This document shows positions 1-11,158 of a DNA stretch of 64,000 bases, one piece after another. Source of the stretch: Allodiplogaster sudhausi. Its lineage: Eukaryota > Nematoda > Chromadorea > Rhabditida > Diplogasteridae. Positions within the stretch are counted from its first letter, which is position 1. Each line of letters begins with the position of its first letter. The DNA is taken from assembly GCA_945643635.1 (NCBI GenBank), contig CALZFC010000248.1, forward strand, positions 4,641,501-4,705,500, in the 5' to 3' direction. The position numbers and the translations under genes are program-made. A model generated the notes under the pieces. It was given only the letters and a program-made list of their open reading frames with translations, did not search any database and was not told the origin of the DNA.

Positions 1-1818
1 TTCCACATGACGAATGCCTTCCCGGCGACGCCAGAAACCGCTTCTCTAAAGACGAAAATGATATGTAGATGTTTCTTGTCAGAAAGTAACTGCTAGCCAT
101 GTCTTCATTGAAAAGAGCAGAATTGGTGAAGCGAATTGTCTTGAAAGCCTTTCGAGAAACAAGTTTCTTGTTGAACACGAAATAGTTGGCATTCGTGGTA
201 AAGAGATCAACTTCGTTTGGCAGAAACTCCACGGTAGAGGCATCCGTGATTCTGGATTGTCCTCATTGATACTCGCGCATAGTTATACAATCCTGTTCCC
301 ACCGATTAAGAGGACAGCGACTGATTCGACTTCCTGTCTGTTCTGCGAAGTCAGTCGCCATGATAACAGCAAACATCTTCGCTCCTTTAATCACTTAGAG
401 TTATTTTTCAAAGATTTATGTATATAAATCTTTGAAAAAAACCTCTAAGACAATTAAATTTATATACAAATGGCGGTGTCCAAGAGAAGTTTTTGAAGGA
501 ATTAAGCGAAAACCTGGCGTGCACAGCTTTTTCATAAGCTCAGCGCTAGACTCTGCATAAATCACTGAATTGTTACCGACAAGAAAGCGTTCCTGAAAGC
601 ATCCGAAATTGGTGATTGGAATCTCATAAAATGTAGGACTAGCAAATTTTGTAACTCCTGCGCCGAGAGAAACAATTAGAGTGAATTCACCAGAATGCAA
701 CTTGCGACGCACAGCTTCAAACTTCCTCAAGGACATCATTTCAGGTTTGCACAAAGGAAAGTAAAGTAGGTAAACGTTTGTGTTAGGGCTGAAAATGTAG
801 CAACAAACGAGGTTGGAATGGCGAAACCAGCGATGGCATTGCCACTGAAGCCTGCGCTGTAGAAGAGGAAGAGCAGAAGGACACAAAGACTTAGGAGCAT
901 TCGGAGAGGTGAACTAACCCGGGAGAGCTTACCTAAATGATGTTGTCTCTATGTAGCTAGAACCCAGTTTCGTTTGGTATCATAATGTTTTGCCACGTGA
1001 TTTTTGGTCCAATGATCTTTGGATCAAATTTCCAATGATCTTCAGCGGTATGCCATTGGACCTAAAATAAATACACCTTTCGTTTACACGTTTTCTTTCA
1101 TTAATCATGAAAATATGAAAGTGCGCAGCATAAATGACTTACTTCGCGTGAAACGTTGTTCCAGGTGGCTGATCGCAACGACAGAAACTATGACGAGGAT
1201 GAGCTCAAGGGGATTGTAGAAAAGGAAAGTCGAGAGACTGGAGCGCTCTTCCTCCTTTTCCGCTAATTCGTAGAGGTCAACCTCGATAATAAAAAAGGTG
1301 AGAATTTCGAATAAGAGATCCTTCAATCTGTGCTAACAGGATACAAGAGATAGGGGCCAAGGTAGCGAAGTTGCTTGATCTGAGAAGGACGCAGATAAAC
1401 GCCTTCTAGCGAAGTTGCGATTTGATCCTGTATTACAAATATTCCTCCCTTTTCATTAAAATAGATAGAGAGATGTCATAGGTATTACCTGCAGAATATC
1501 TCCTACCACACCGTTCCATATTCCGGTTTCGTTGAAGAATGCTTCGGAATCTTATTGAGATATTAATAGCTGTTGTTATTTTCAAGTGTAACGAAAACAA
1601 ATATAAACTTGCCGTATCTCGCGGATTTGACAATTCTCACGGAGAATCCGATGTGATCGGCAGCAATTTTGAATAGATTGAGGTCAGAACCGCGCCAGAT
1701 GCCAACGGCATTCTTGTACAGGAAAGTCCTGTCGGACATAGCCAAGAGAGAGGACGGTCCGGTTGGTGGAGAGAGCTTCAGGAGTCATGGAAAAGGATGT
1801 CATCATTCAACTTGAATT
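1..1818 (-). pseudogene. Ionotropic (glutamate) receptor-like gene, copy A, partial and disrupted
   Basis: Fragments on the minus strand read in receptor order. A ligand-binding S1 segment at about 1,800-1,615 contains GIWRGSDLNLFKIAADH. A short exon at about 1,563-1,490 encodes WNGVVGDILQ, a hallmark of the S1 lobe, followed by a GTAATA donor. An exon at about 1,432-1,335 ends in LGPYLLYP. A membrane segment at about 1,275-1,150 reads NPLELILVIVSVVAI. An M3-like Ser/Gly/Ala-rich segment lies at about 900-790, and S2-like sequence follows at 750-430 and 360-1. The family forms ligand-gated cation channels in neurons. Against copy B this copy has a 4-bp deletion at about 1,730 that breaks S1, and a GC splice donor near 1,615 where B has GT. 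The C-terminal end runs off the window. The family call rests on the S1 motif and segment order. Exon joins around 960-1,100 could not be resolved, so a decayed gene or uncorrected sequence errors are both possible. Confidence 0.6.
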
Positions 1819-2720
1819 CATTTAGGTTACGATGAGTTTTTTCCTCCGTATTTGCCCCGGTGCCCCTCCCTTTTCACACGCTGGAATGAGCACAAATAAG
1901 AGTGGAGAAGTGGCCCCGAAATGGCTTGAATTTCATTTTTCGAATGTCGTTTTCTTGGCCTCTCAGGTTAGTGCCATTTCCGCATGTCGCAATGTTGTAT
2001 ATAAAGTGAGCTGAATTTTTTACTAAAGATTATTTATCATCGTAACATTCATAGTTCTCAGTAATGCATAGTATCTTTAAAGGCATTCGACCTCATCATC
2101 TGCAAAGTAACTATAAAAAGCCTATGATATACATAGATATTACATCTATAAATGGAACGCCTGCATCTGCCAACCTCTCAGCTTCATCACCGGCAATGAT
2201 GGACTTCAGATTGTATTTTTATAATGTGTCTAGTATATCTAAAAGATCACTGTATATTTAGAATCCCTTATTTTTTCCGAATTCAACGCACTATAATTAG
2301 AGTAACATGTTTTGAGGGATACATATATATGAAAATTCATTCAATTTTCAATTAAAAAAAGTTCTATATATTACAAGATGTCTGCAATGAGATATTTAAG
2401 CTGGTTGGACAAATCCACCATTATGGAGAAACATCACTCTTTATTATTGTGGCTTGTACGAATTATTCCGCTTCTTTTCTTTTCACACAGTTACTTGTCA
2501 TTGTGAAAGAGTAAGTATATATGCATGTATATACATTCATGTGTCTACTTTGGAATCTAACCTATTATGCATTTAACTTTCAACTTGTACTCCCTGCGAA
2601 AGCAGTTTGCATTGCTGTCTAGTGTGAGATGTTGCTGCGGGTTTTCCGTATTCGGCTTTCATATAACTTTGCTGTTTTATTCCAATCGATTTGTGTGTGA
2701 ATAGCGCAGGGAAATTTAGT
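1..2720. repeat. Segmental duplication block, copy A (partner 14,390-18,740)
   Basis: The receptor-like gene and its flank, through the segments at 2,060-2,260 and 2,485-2,520, recur in the same order at 14,390-16,095, 17,803-17,821, 18,447-18,600 and 18,665-18,720. Identity is high over the coding part. Copy B has two large insertions that A lacks. Confidence 0.85.
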
Positions 2721-4700
2721 GTCTCCAAAGGAAGTATTCGTAGAATGTTGCCGCGGGGAGCCGCATCCCCCCGTTGGGTTTGCTACGGCGTCGAGTTCTT
2801 CGACGGCAGCGAGTGGACAGACGGAGAAGGGAGCGAAAATGGAATAAAAGAATTTTGAAATACTCAATGACGCTAATTCCACCTCCCCCAACTCTGCGGT
2901 GATAACGAGACTCTACGTACTTTCCATCAATACGACGAGCAAACCATGTTTCTAAGACTAGAAATGAACAACTCAATCGCCTGTTTGCATCTTTCAACTT
3001 GCGGTTTTGGTATGCAGAAAAGAATTTGAGCGACTACAGCTAGAAGAGGAAGGAAATTGCCAGACTGAAGGCTGATAAACAAATTTGCTTATCACTGAAA
3101 TGGAAAGCTCCTCGATGGTCGCCAGTTAGAAATGGCGTCCAGAGATGGGACGACCAGTGAAGGGATGACCATAAGGAAAGAAGGGAGGTAAAGAGAAGAG
3201 GCCTCCTGTGATAGGAGACCGGATGGGCGATGGCGATAGCGCTGCCAGCAGGAGGTCGGGAGCGACATAAGCAGAAGGTGAGTGCAGGCAGGCGAAAATA
3301 AGAATAGAGAAGTCACAAGTAGAACTAAGAATTCTCATTTTCGGTTTCGTTCGAGAATTCTTAGTACCCTTCTTTTATTCGATTCGGGCCGGATGCCAAA
3401 TAGCTGGCATTTTTAGGTGTGCGAAGAAAACATCCCTTCTGATCCCCCATAAAACAGAAAAAGAGCGGTTTTTGTTGTTAATAAATTGTCATTCTAATAA
3501 AAGCAATTGCTTTTATTGGACTTTGAAAAAGTTTGTACTATGCAAATTAATTAGTATGCAATTAACAAATTAATGTAAATTAGCATGCAGTTAGCATGCA
3601 GCAAGAATTTCTGTAATATAAAAAAAATAAAAACAAATTGTAAGTGGACTAGGCGTTAGCCGAAAAAAGTGTGATATTTCGAGGGGTCTGTATCTCGGCC
3701 CCCAGGGGTCGTTGAGACCTAATCTTTTTTTTTGATCGACTTGCTGACGTACCACAGAACGAAAAGTTACGGTGATATGTGCAACGACTATATAATAAAC
3801 CCAGGAAAACAACAAAGTGCCTAGGCCAAAACCCAGATGACGTTAGTTACTCGCAGCGACACCAAACTGTACAGGACGAAGCTGGAAAGGAACAGAAATT
3901 CCCCCCATCGAGAGGTAGCAACCGACTTACCTTTAAAAAAAAAACTAAATCAATTTGACGTTTCATTCGAAAATTACAGAAAATCAAAAATTGAATAACT
4001 TTTCAGACATCACGACTAAAACTTCACAAAGCGTGCCATTTTGGAGTTTCGAAATAGAGGAAAGTGCGAAAGATTCTCAAAAAACAACCCTCAGAAATTG
4101 AAATTTCATAAAATTGCTAAGAAATTATGTAAGAATTAACCGAAACGGCCTAAACTGAATGAACTTTTCGGACGTTTGTCAAAAATATCACGAAATGTGC
4201 ATTTTGCTCGTATTGCACTTGAATCATACTTCTTTTCTGCATGGACAAATAAGGTTTAATGTGAAATCTTGATCGCCAAATCTTTTCCGGCATTTCTCCT
4301 CATCACTTCCTCCGTTTTCCACCAACTCAACTGGTCGGTTCTTCGGCAGCTCTCTCACCTGGCCCGTTTTTCTCTGCTTGTCTCCCTAAATTTTCACGCC
4401 TATTTCCCAATCGTAATTGCTTGTCCTCACTTCACCCCTACCATTCCATAATCCCTTGGTCCTACCAATATCTTTTATAATATGTCTTCTCAAAGTAAAT
4501 CTCACTGGATCATTAATGAAACTTATTCATCCTTATTCCTATAATAATAAAACTGATGAAAATCGTCGAAACCCCTTCAGGCAATGCGGAAGAAACCATC
4601 TTCGCTCCCAATTCCAAGGGCAGTTTGCAATCGCCTCCTGGCCAGTCGCAATCACCAGGTTTCTATAGAAGACGATTAATAATTCAATATCTTTACAGAA
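2721..4700. other. Intergenic stretch without a recognisable gene
   Basis: No open frame here has a recognisable family, splice pattern or codon bias. An AT-rich stretch with homopolymers lies at 3,400-4,250. Frames at 2,716-2,997 and 3,092-3,338 are low-complexity Arg/Ser/Pro-rich shadows. Confidence 0.5.
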
Positions 4701-4737
4701 AGGAGCACGCAACTTGCTGAGGGTTCCACCCATTTCT

Positions 4738-5117
4738 AATTCCCTCTCCCTCCTTCCCTTTCGCATGCTCTGTCTCACTATCTCTTTCTCTCACTCTCTG
4801 ACTGTTCTCCTCTCTCTCTTCTCTCTCTCTCTCACTCTCTGACTGTTCTCCTCTCTCTCCTCTCTCTCTCACTCTCTGACTGTTCTCCTCTCTCTCCTCT
4901 CTCTCTCTCACTCTCTGACTGTTCTCCCTTAACTCTGCTCTCTATTTTCAGTTTGCCCCATTTCTCTCTCAACCCACTTTTCTCTCTCCCTTTTCCCCTC
5001 TTTCTCTCTCTTTGTACTCTTTCCACTATCCGCTGTTCTCTCTATATCCTCTCCCTATTTATTTCTCTCTTTCTCTACTGGTTCCCTTTCCCTCTTTATG
5101 ATCCGCCTACTGGTCTC

Positions 5118-5168
<51 letters not shown>

Positions 5169-5172
5169 TCCT
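4738..5172. repeat. Polypyrimidine (CT)n microsatellite tract
   Basis: Long CT/TC runs with an internal imperfect repeat of about 55 bp carrying CACTCTCTGACTGTTCTCC, four times between 4,792 and 4,925, then pure (CT)n at 5,120-5,160. It sits just upstream of the operon-like unit A. A shorter version occurs at 9,890-9,935 upstream of unit B, so it belongs to the duplicated promoter region. Confidence 0.9.
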
Positions 5173-5876
5173 AATTCTCTTTTCCCTTACAGTTCCGTCT
5201 TCTGTCTCGTCTAATCTCTCTCCGCTCCTTCACTCTCCTTCAGCTGGCGTTCTCTCTCTTCCTTCAGCCAATCACCGACGGCCTTCCATCCGACCGGATC
5301 AAACGCGCTCCAAACAATGGCATTGTTCGTAATGCAATTTTCAAAAAGACGGCCAAAAAATTCAGACTGAACATAAAAAAGACCGCGGCTATTCAAATGT
5401 CAATTTCTCCGGTGCAATTCGCAATCCATTTTCACAAGCCTTTTTCATGTGGGGAGTGATGTGCCATCTGAAATATCTTGAAATGCTTGCAGATTAGTTT
5501 TCTTTAAAAGAAAGAAATGTCTACAGTATCTGATGGGATTTATATGTAGTTATAGCCCTTCCAATATGTTGATACCTGTGTGAGATCGCGCGCAAGCTCC
5601 CAGTGGAAGAATTTTTTTCTCTTTAATAGATCACCATTCGATCAGTTGCTAAGACCTCCGATGCACTTCCAGCTGACAAGGGAACCGTCTGAAGATAAGT
5701 TGGAGAATTTTGATCTCACCTATCCAGATCGATAGTCCAAGTCGAGAAATGATGATAACCATTTTTACTTTTTCCTTAATGGCCTCTGGCGATTTTATAT
5801 TGATTTTTAAATTTTGCATAAAATCGCGGATTTAGTGACCTTGCCATTGTCAATGTGTCACTTAAGCAATTAAACA

Positions 5877-5955
5877 TGGCCTGCGCGGCGCAGTGGGATG
5901 CGCGCTCGCCTGCAGTTTTGAGCGTCGCAGGTTCGAACCCCATTCGGTTCAAATA
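5877..5955 (+). repeat. tRNA-like (SINE-like) segment in left arm of the foldback element
   Basis: A-box-like GGCGCAGTGGGATGCGC followed about 45 bp later by the B-box GGTTCGAACCC (5,930-5,940) has the spacing of an internal RNA polymerase III promoter. It lacks a clean acceptor-stem match and a 3' stem, so I call it tRNA-derived rather than a functional tRNA. Confidence 0.6.
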
Positions 5956-6732
5956 TTTTGCTGCAGTTTTGCAAGTTCAAATTTGAAGAAGTACATAAAG
6001 AGAAAATTTTTTCAATGAGAGGAGAGTGCATATACACTTTAAATTGGTGTTAAAAAATTTTTTACTTGTGTATAAGGGCATTCCGTGTTGGATGGTGTTC
6101 AATTCGCCCTTGCTTGCGAATCCACTATCAACCTATTCGGTGGGGCCTACCCCAAAAAAGTCGAGGAAAAAACTTTCCCCGAAAATCACCAGAGGGGGTA
6201 ATTTGGTGCGAGGATTGCGAATATCTAGTTTATTTTTAATTCTGAAGTCATTAAAAAAAATATAGAAATTTGTTTTGATCTCCTTTTGTGGAAGAAGACT
6301 CCTTTCTGTTTTCCGAACTGTTTCCTCAACAGGAACTCGGACAGATAGTCTACATACTTCTTGTTGTTTACGCCGTACTTCTTTTTTGGAATTTATACCG
6401 CATACCTACTTACCGTAACTTTTTTTTAAATGACTTCAGAATTAAAAATAAACTAGATATTCGCAATCCTCGCACCAAATTACCCCCCTGTGGTGATTTT
6501 CGGGGAAATTTTTTTCCTCGACTTTTTTGGGGTAGGCCCCACTGAATAGGTTGATAGTGGATTCGCAAGCAAGGGCGAATTGAACACCATCCAACACGGA
6601 ATGCCCTTATACACAAGTAAAAATTTTTTAACACCAATTTAAAGTGTATATGCACTCTCCTCTCATTGAAAAAATTTTCTCTTTATGTACTTCTTCAAAT
6701 TTGAACTTGCAAAACTGCAGCAAAATATTTGA

Positions 6733-6805
6733 ACCGAATGGGGTTCGAACCTGCGACGCTCAAAACTGCAGGCGAGCGCGCATCCCACTGCGCCGCGCAG
6801 GCCAT
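6733..6805 (-). repeat. tRNA-like (SINE-like) segment in right arm, inverted copy
   Basis: Exact mirror of the segment at 5,877-5,955, with the B-box at about 6,742-6,752 on the minus strand. It is part of the inverted arm, not an independent insertion. Confidence 0.6.
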
Positions 6806-7583
6806 GTTTAATTGCTTAAGTGACACATTGACAATGGCAAGGTCACTAAATCCGCGATTTTATGCAAAATTTAAAAATCAATATAAAATCGCCAGAGGCC
6901 ATTAAGGAAAAAGTAAAAATGGTTATCATCATTTCTCGACTTGGACTATCGATCTGGATAGGTGAGATCAAAATTCTCCAACTTATCTTCAGATGGTTCC
7001 CTTGTGAGTAAGTTTCTCTCGTCTTTATTCTGTTACATATTATATAACTCAAATATTAATAGTTTTTTTTTGCAGAAAGAATGCGAATATGTTCATGTGC
7101 ATCAACACATGGGGAAAAAATTGGCCCAGTGAATGCGATACCACCTGTGCTGTGAGATATGAAATGAATCCTCGCAACATGAGCATAATCATGCGAGATG
7201 CCACGGGATGCAAGCGTAAACCAAAAGGACTGAATCACGATTGCGGAATAGCAAATGGATTTAATGCTACGAATAAAGGTTTAACCTACAAACAAAGTTT
7301 ATTCTCGTATTCTCAAACCTGACAACTGATCTCTATAATCAATTATAGACAAAGCAATTTATCATTGCTACTGCAAAAGTGACATGTGCAATAACGAAGA
7401 ATTCGCGAACATGCACGACGCAATCGTCCTGGCACTCTACAAGCAGTGGTTCACTACGACGACTACGGAACCGTCCACCACCACTTCCACGATTACATCT
7501 ACTAGCCAAGCGGACACCACCTCAACTGCAGTTGTGACCACAACGGTTTCTTTTTAAAGCTAGACAAATATCGCTATTTGGCA

Positions 7584-7589
7584 AATAAA
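7584..7589 (+). terminator. Poly(A) signal AATAAA of ET-like gene A
   Basis: AATAAA lies 27 bp after the stop at 7,557, well before the next gene at 7,812. Cleavage here would separate the two transcripts of the proposed operon. Confidence 0.6.
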
Positions 7590-7811
7590 TATGCAAATAA
7601 TTTTTTAAAGTGAAAAAAATATTGTCCACATCGCACACAGAAAGAAATATTCGTGATATTCTACGAATTGAGATGCCATTATAGTAGCACGATTGGCTAC
7701 TCACTACTACTATTCGTAAAAGATGCAGGAAGAATTCGTGTGTTCATTCTATCGATGAAATGACTAAAATGTTGTATGACTATGAACCTTTTTGTTATTT
7801 TCTTCCAGACA

Positions 7812-9289
7812 ATGACATCCAAGCAGAGTGTCTCCATCGGAAATTGGAAGGATGTGATGCTCTACATCTTTTTCGCAGCTGTGATCAGTTAACATTTAAA
7901 GGAACCATGCACTGAATGATACTGATACTGTTTTATTTCAGTCTTGTGCTTCGGATTCGTTTACCTTTTCATTCTTGTCACGAAGATGAAGAAGGAGAAG
8001 GAAAAGGAGAAGGAAAAGGGCAAAAACCCTGTGGAGCCTGCTATAGTTCGCTCTCTTTATTCCCTACCCCGTTCTTGGTTGATAGGAATATTACACGCCC
8101 AGACTGTCTCGGAGTAGTATATGTATCAGGAATAATGCTGGAGATGAGATATGTTAGTTAATTAAAAGACAATTTTTTTCCAAATTAAGAAATTAAAGAA
8201 GGAAACGAGTGAGAAATTATGGCGACATGATGGCGAGAGAAAAAAGGTAGTATGACCACGCCGAGCTTCTCCTCCTTTTGCTTTCGCAAGCCTAAGTAAG
8301 CCCAATTGTAAGAGAAAAGGCGGCAAGGCAGCAAAATCTGGGGAAGCTAGGCCCGCGAGGCTGCCGTTCTTGTTTCGCCTCCTCGAATGCTCATTTTTGA
8401 ATTTCTTGCAATTATTCATTTAAGGATAAATGAAAACAAGTTAAGAACATCGAATTGCTTCTAACCATAAGTTAAAAGAGAAAATGATTTTTTTTCATTC
8501 TCTTGCAGTACCAAATCAACGCTGGGATGCTCTCCAAATACGACAATTCCAAGTGCGACTTTAGCGAGGTCAGCCAGGCAAGCCGATAAACAATTGATCC
8601 ACTCACTTTCCGGGTTATTAAGACCGTTACAATATTGTCAACCGAAGGAACAATTCAAGCATTTTCATTAGTGCCGAGACAATTATTCTGTTCGTTCTAT
8701 CCTGGCTAGCCAACCAGGGGAATGGTGTTTGGACCCAGACGGGCTTGTGAGCTTCTATGAACATAATTGTCAAGACTTTACTAATAAAGTTGACTTAGGG
8801 GTTAAATTTTTTTTCTCGACCGTTAGTAATAAAGATTGGCGCTATTTATTAATGCAATTTTTATTCATTAAAAATGTGTGCCAATTGGTCAAAAGAAATA
8901 CATACGGGTATCTTGCAGGGAGATACCGCATCGGAACACGTGCAGATTAACTCGACGATGGCGTCTTCGGCCATGTTAGCGACTTAGCAAAATGTAAAAT
9001 GACAAAATGTAATTTTAGTTCTCCGGATTGTTTAAAAAATGTCTTATGGTTAATCAGTATAATTTGAATTTATATTATGATATATACTTCTAGGAAAGGG
9101 GATGACTCGGCAATTCCCATGCCGCCACCAATGAAGAAGAAGGAGCAGTCGAAGAAGTCGGCGAAACAGGAAAAGAAGGAGAAGACCGTCGAAGAGAAGG
9201 CGTCGGTGGAGTCAAATGAGAAGAAGGAAAAGAAGGGAAGAGAAGGAGGAGGAGGCGTGTCCTCCAAGAAGAGCATCAAGAAAGGGTAG
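7812..9289 (+). CDS. Small single-pass membrane protein with Lys/Glu-rich tail, copy A
   Basis: Five exons join in frame: 7,812-7,887, 7,942-8,045, 8,509-8,577, 8,919-8,974 and 9,094-9,289, giving 166 residues. The start ATG follows TTTTCTTCCAG by 3 bp, which suits a trans-splice acceptor. A hydrophobic stretch spans the exon 1-2 joint (DVMLYIFFAAVI, then CFGFVYLFILV), followed by a KE-repeat. The later part contains EHVQINSTMASSAM, a PMPPPMKKK segment and a Lys/Gly-rich end, SSKKSIKKG. Intron 3 uses a GC donor (CAG|GCAAGC), as in copy B. The gene sits about 255 bp downstream of the ET-like gene on the same strand. I know no named family for it. A type-III or signal-anchored membrane protein with a charged cytoplasmic tail is the simplest reading. 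The exon 2 donor (GTTCGC) is the least certain splice site. Confidence 0.7.
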
Positions 9290-9341
9290 AGAGGAGATGA
9301 TCAGCCGCCCGAAAAACGTCCACCTCCTTCATTCTTCGGTG

Positions 9342-9347
9342 AATAAA
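9342..9347 (+). terminator. Poly(A) signal AATAAA of membrane-protein gene A
   Basis: AATAAA about 55 bp after the stop codon, conserved at 13,194 in copy B. Confidence 0.65.
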
Positions 9348-9377
9348 GACCACCGAGTCGACGAGCGAATTGCATGG

Positions 9378-9852
9378 CACAATTCAATTCTTGACAATTT
9401 GCGGAAAATATACGAGTTTTATTATGGGACAATTCAATTCAATTCTTGACAATTTGCGGAAAATATACGAGTTTTATTATGGGACAATTCAATTCAATTC
9501 TTGACAATTTGCGGAAAATATACGAGTTTTATTATGGGACAATTCAATTCAATTCTTGACAATTTGCGGAAAATATACGAGTTTTATTATGGGACAATTC
9601 AATTCAATTCTTGACAATTTGCGGAAAATATACGAGTTTTATTATGGGACAATTCAATTCAATTCTTGACAATTTGCGGAAAATATACGAGTTTTATTAT
9701 GGGACAATTCAATTCAATTCTTGACAATTTGCGGAAATTATACGAGTTTTATTATGGGACAATTCAATTCAATTCTTGACAATTTGCGGAAAATATACGA
9801 GTTTTATTATGGGACAATTCAATTCAATTCTTGACAATTTGCGGAAAATATA
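9378..9852. repeat. 55-bp minisatellite, about 8.5 units
   Basis: GGGACAATTC recurs at exact 55-bp spacing from 9,426 (9,481, 9,536, 9,591, 9,646, 9,701, 9,756, 9,811). Each unit carries TTGACAATTTGCGGAAAATA. Only a single unit exists at the equivalent place after copy B (13,230-13,275). Units are nearly identical, with one A-to-T change near 9,737. Confidence 0.95.
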
Positions 9853-10209
9853 CTCATTCTGGTGCCCCATTTCTCTCTCAAAACCCTCTCTTCTCTCTCC
9901 ATTTTCCTCTCTCTCTCTCTCTCTCTCTCTTAATTCTCTTTAATTTTCAGTTCCGTCTTCTGTCTCGTCTCCTCTCTCTCCGCTCCTTCACTCTCCTTCA
10001 GCTGGCGTTCTCCCTCTTCCTTCAGCCAATCACCGACGGCCTTCCATCCGACCGGATCAAACGCGCTCCAAACAATGGCATTGTTCGTAGTGCAAAAAAA
10101 TTCAGAATAAACATAAAACAAAACCGCGGCAATTCAAATGTCAATTTCTCCGGTGCTATGACCAATCCATTTTCACAAGCATTTTTCATGTGGTGGAGTT
10201 ATGCACCCA

Positions 10210-11004
10210 ATGAAATATCTTGAGATTCTTGTGTGCGTCCTTTTACTGAAATTAGTTTCTTTAAAAGAAAGAAATGTTGACAGTATCTGATGAGGTTTGT
10301 ATGTAGTATGTAGTTATAGCTCTAGGATGTCAAGGTACCTGTGTAAGGTCTCTTTTAATTTTATTTTTAATAGCGATACTCTTTAATAGGTCACCAACAA
10401 CAAGAACCTCCAGGCTTCAGATGTACCTCCAACTGAGTAAATTTCTATCTCCTATTTCTGTTACATATTCTATAATTCGAGTGATAATAGATTGTTATAT
10501 AAGGAAAATATTCTTTTTTTTTGCAGAAAGGCTACTATCACCTGTATCGATAGATATGATATGAATTTGGCTGAGCCATGCAATACCACCTGTGCTGTGA
10601 TATATAAAATGAATCCTCGCAACATGAACATAATCATGCGAGATGCGACGGGATGCGAGTCTAAACCGAAAGGTCTGATCGGCGATTGCGGCAAAGCAGA
10701 TGGATTTAATGCTACGATTGAAGGTTTCTAATCTGCAAACAGTGTTTATTCTCGTATTGTCAAACCTGACAAATGATATCTATCATCAATTGCAGGCAAA
10801 GCTTTTTATACTTGCTACTGCAAAAGTGACATGTGCGATGACGAAACATTCGCGAACAACCACAGCGGAACCGTCCTGGCACTCTACAAGCAGTGGTTCA
10901 CTACGACGATTACGGAACCGTCCACCACCACATCCACGATTACATCTACTAGCCAAGAGGATACCACCTCAACTGCAGTTGGATCCACAACGGTTACATT
11001 TTAA
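10210..11004 (+). CDS. Secreted ET-module-like cysteine-rich protein, copy B
   Basis: Four exons join in frame to 165 residues: 10,210-10,254, 10,390-10,436, 10,527-10,723 and 10,796-11,004. Exon 1 is a signal peptide (MKYLEILVCVLLLKL). The mature part has cysteines in ITCIDRYD, PCNTTCAV, DATGCESK and GDCGKADGFNAT, and ends YCKSDMCDDETF. The last part is a Thr/Ser-rich tail that may be O-glycosylated. The paired YCxCxxxxCN-like ending is what suggests the nematode ET-module family. The protein is probably extracellular; its function is unknown. It is the first gene of a two-gene plus-strand pair. The donor GTTTCT after exon 1 and the acceptor TAATAG before exon 2 are weak but give a continuous frame. 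Copy A supports exons 2-4. Confidence 0.75.
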
Positions 11005-11158
11005 AACAAGACAAATGTCGCTATATAACAAATTAATATGCAAAACAATTTATTTTTAAAAGTTAAAAATATTTTCCACACAATAATTTGTGTGTTCATT
11101 CTAGCGATGAAATGACTAAAATGTTGTATGACTATGAACCTTTTTTTTCTACCAGACA

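Larger units (their letters stand above)
5677..7004. mobile_element. Foldback MITE with 3-bp TGA target duplication
   Basis: Two nearly perfect inverted arms, about 5,677-6,265 and 6,415-7,004, flank a spacer of about 150 bp. The ends read CAAGGGAACC and GGTTCCCTTG. TGA occurs immediately outside both ends (5,674-5,676 and 7,005-7,007), and removing the insert restores the sequence of the paralogue at 10,436. No transposase is present, so it is non-autonomous. Each arm carries a tRNA-like segment. Confidence 0.85.
5468..7557 (+). pseudogene. Secreted ET-module-like cysteine-rich protein, copy A (start lost, MITE inserted)
   Basis: Paralogue of the gene at 10,210-11,004. Segments matching its four exons are about 5,468-5,495 (signal-peptide exon), about 5,630-5,676, 7,076-7,278 and 7,349-7,557 (stop). 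The last two are open and encode cysteine pairs, a C-N-T/D-T-T-C type motif and the ending YCKSDMCNNEEF, then a Thr/Ser-rich tail. The family is secreted or surface-attached in nematodes; its molecular role is not established. Two lesions are visible. The ATG of the paralogue is CTG here and about 16 bp of the signal-peptide exon are missing. A foldback element also lies directly before the GTAAG donor of exon 2. An alternative upstream start or trans-splice site could in principle keep exons 3-4 expressed. Confidence 0.65.
4950..9850. repeat. Tandem duplication unit A (two-gene block)
   Basis: From CCCCATTTCTCTCTCAA near 4,955 to the 3' flank of the membrane-protein gene, this block is repeated at 9,868-13,260 in the same order and orientation. 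The joint is sharp: the last 55-bp minisatellite unit runs into unit B promoter sequence at about 9,852. Unit A carries a 1.33-kb foldback insertion that B lacks. Confidence 0.85.

Noticed and set aside
4693..5174. Glu/Arg- and Ser/Leu-rich frames
   Set aside because: Products of the CT microsatellite, not proteins.
5877..5955. Functional tRNA gene
   Set aside because: Has A- and B-box-like motifs but no convincing acceptor stem pairing; mirrored in the foldback arm, so read as tRNA-derived repeat.
6026..6655. Pair of similar frames (79 and 81 residues) at 6,026-6,265 and 6,655-6,410
   Set aside because: They are the two arms of the foldback element read in opposite directions.
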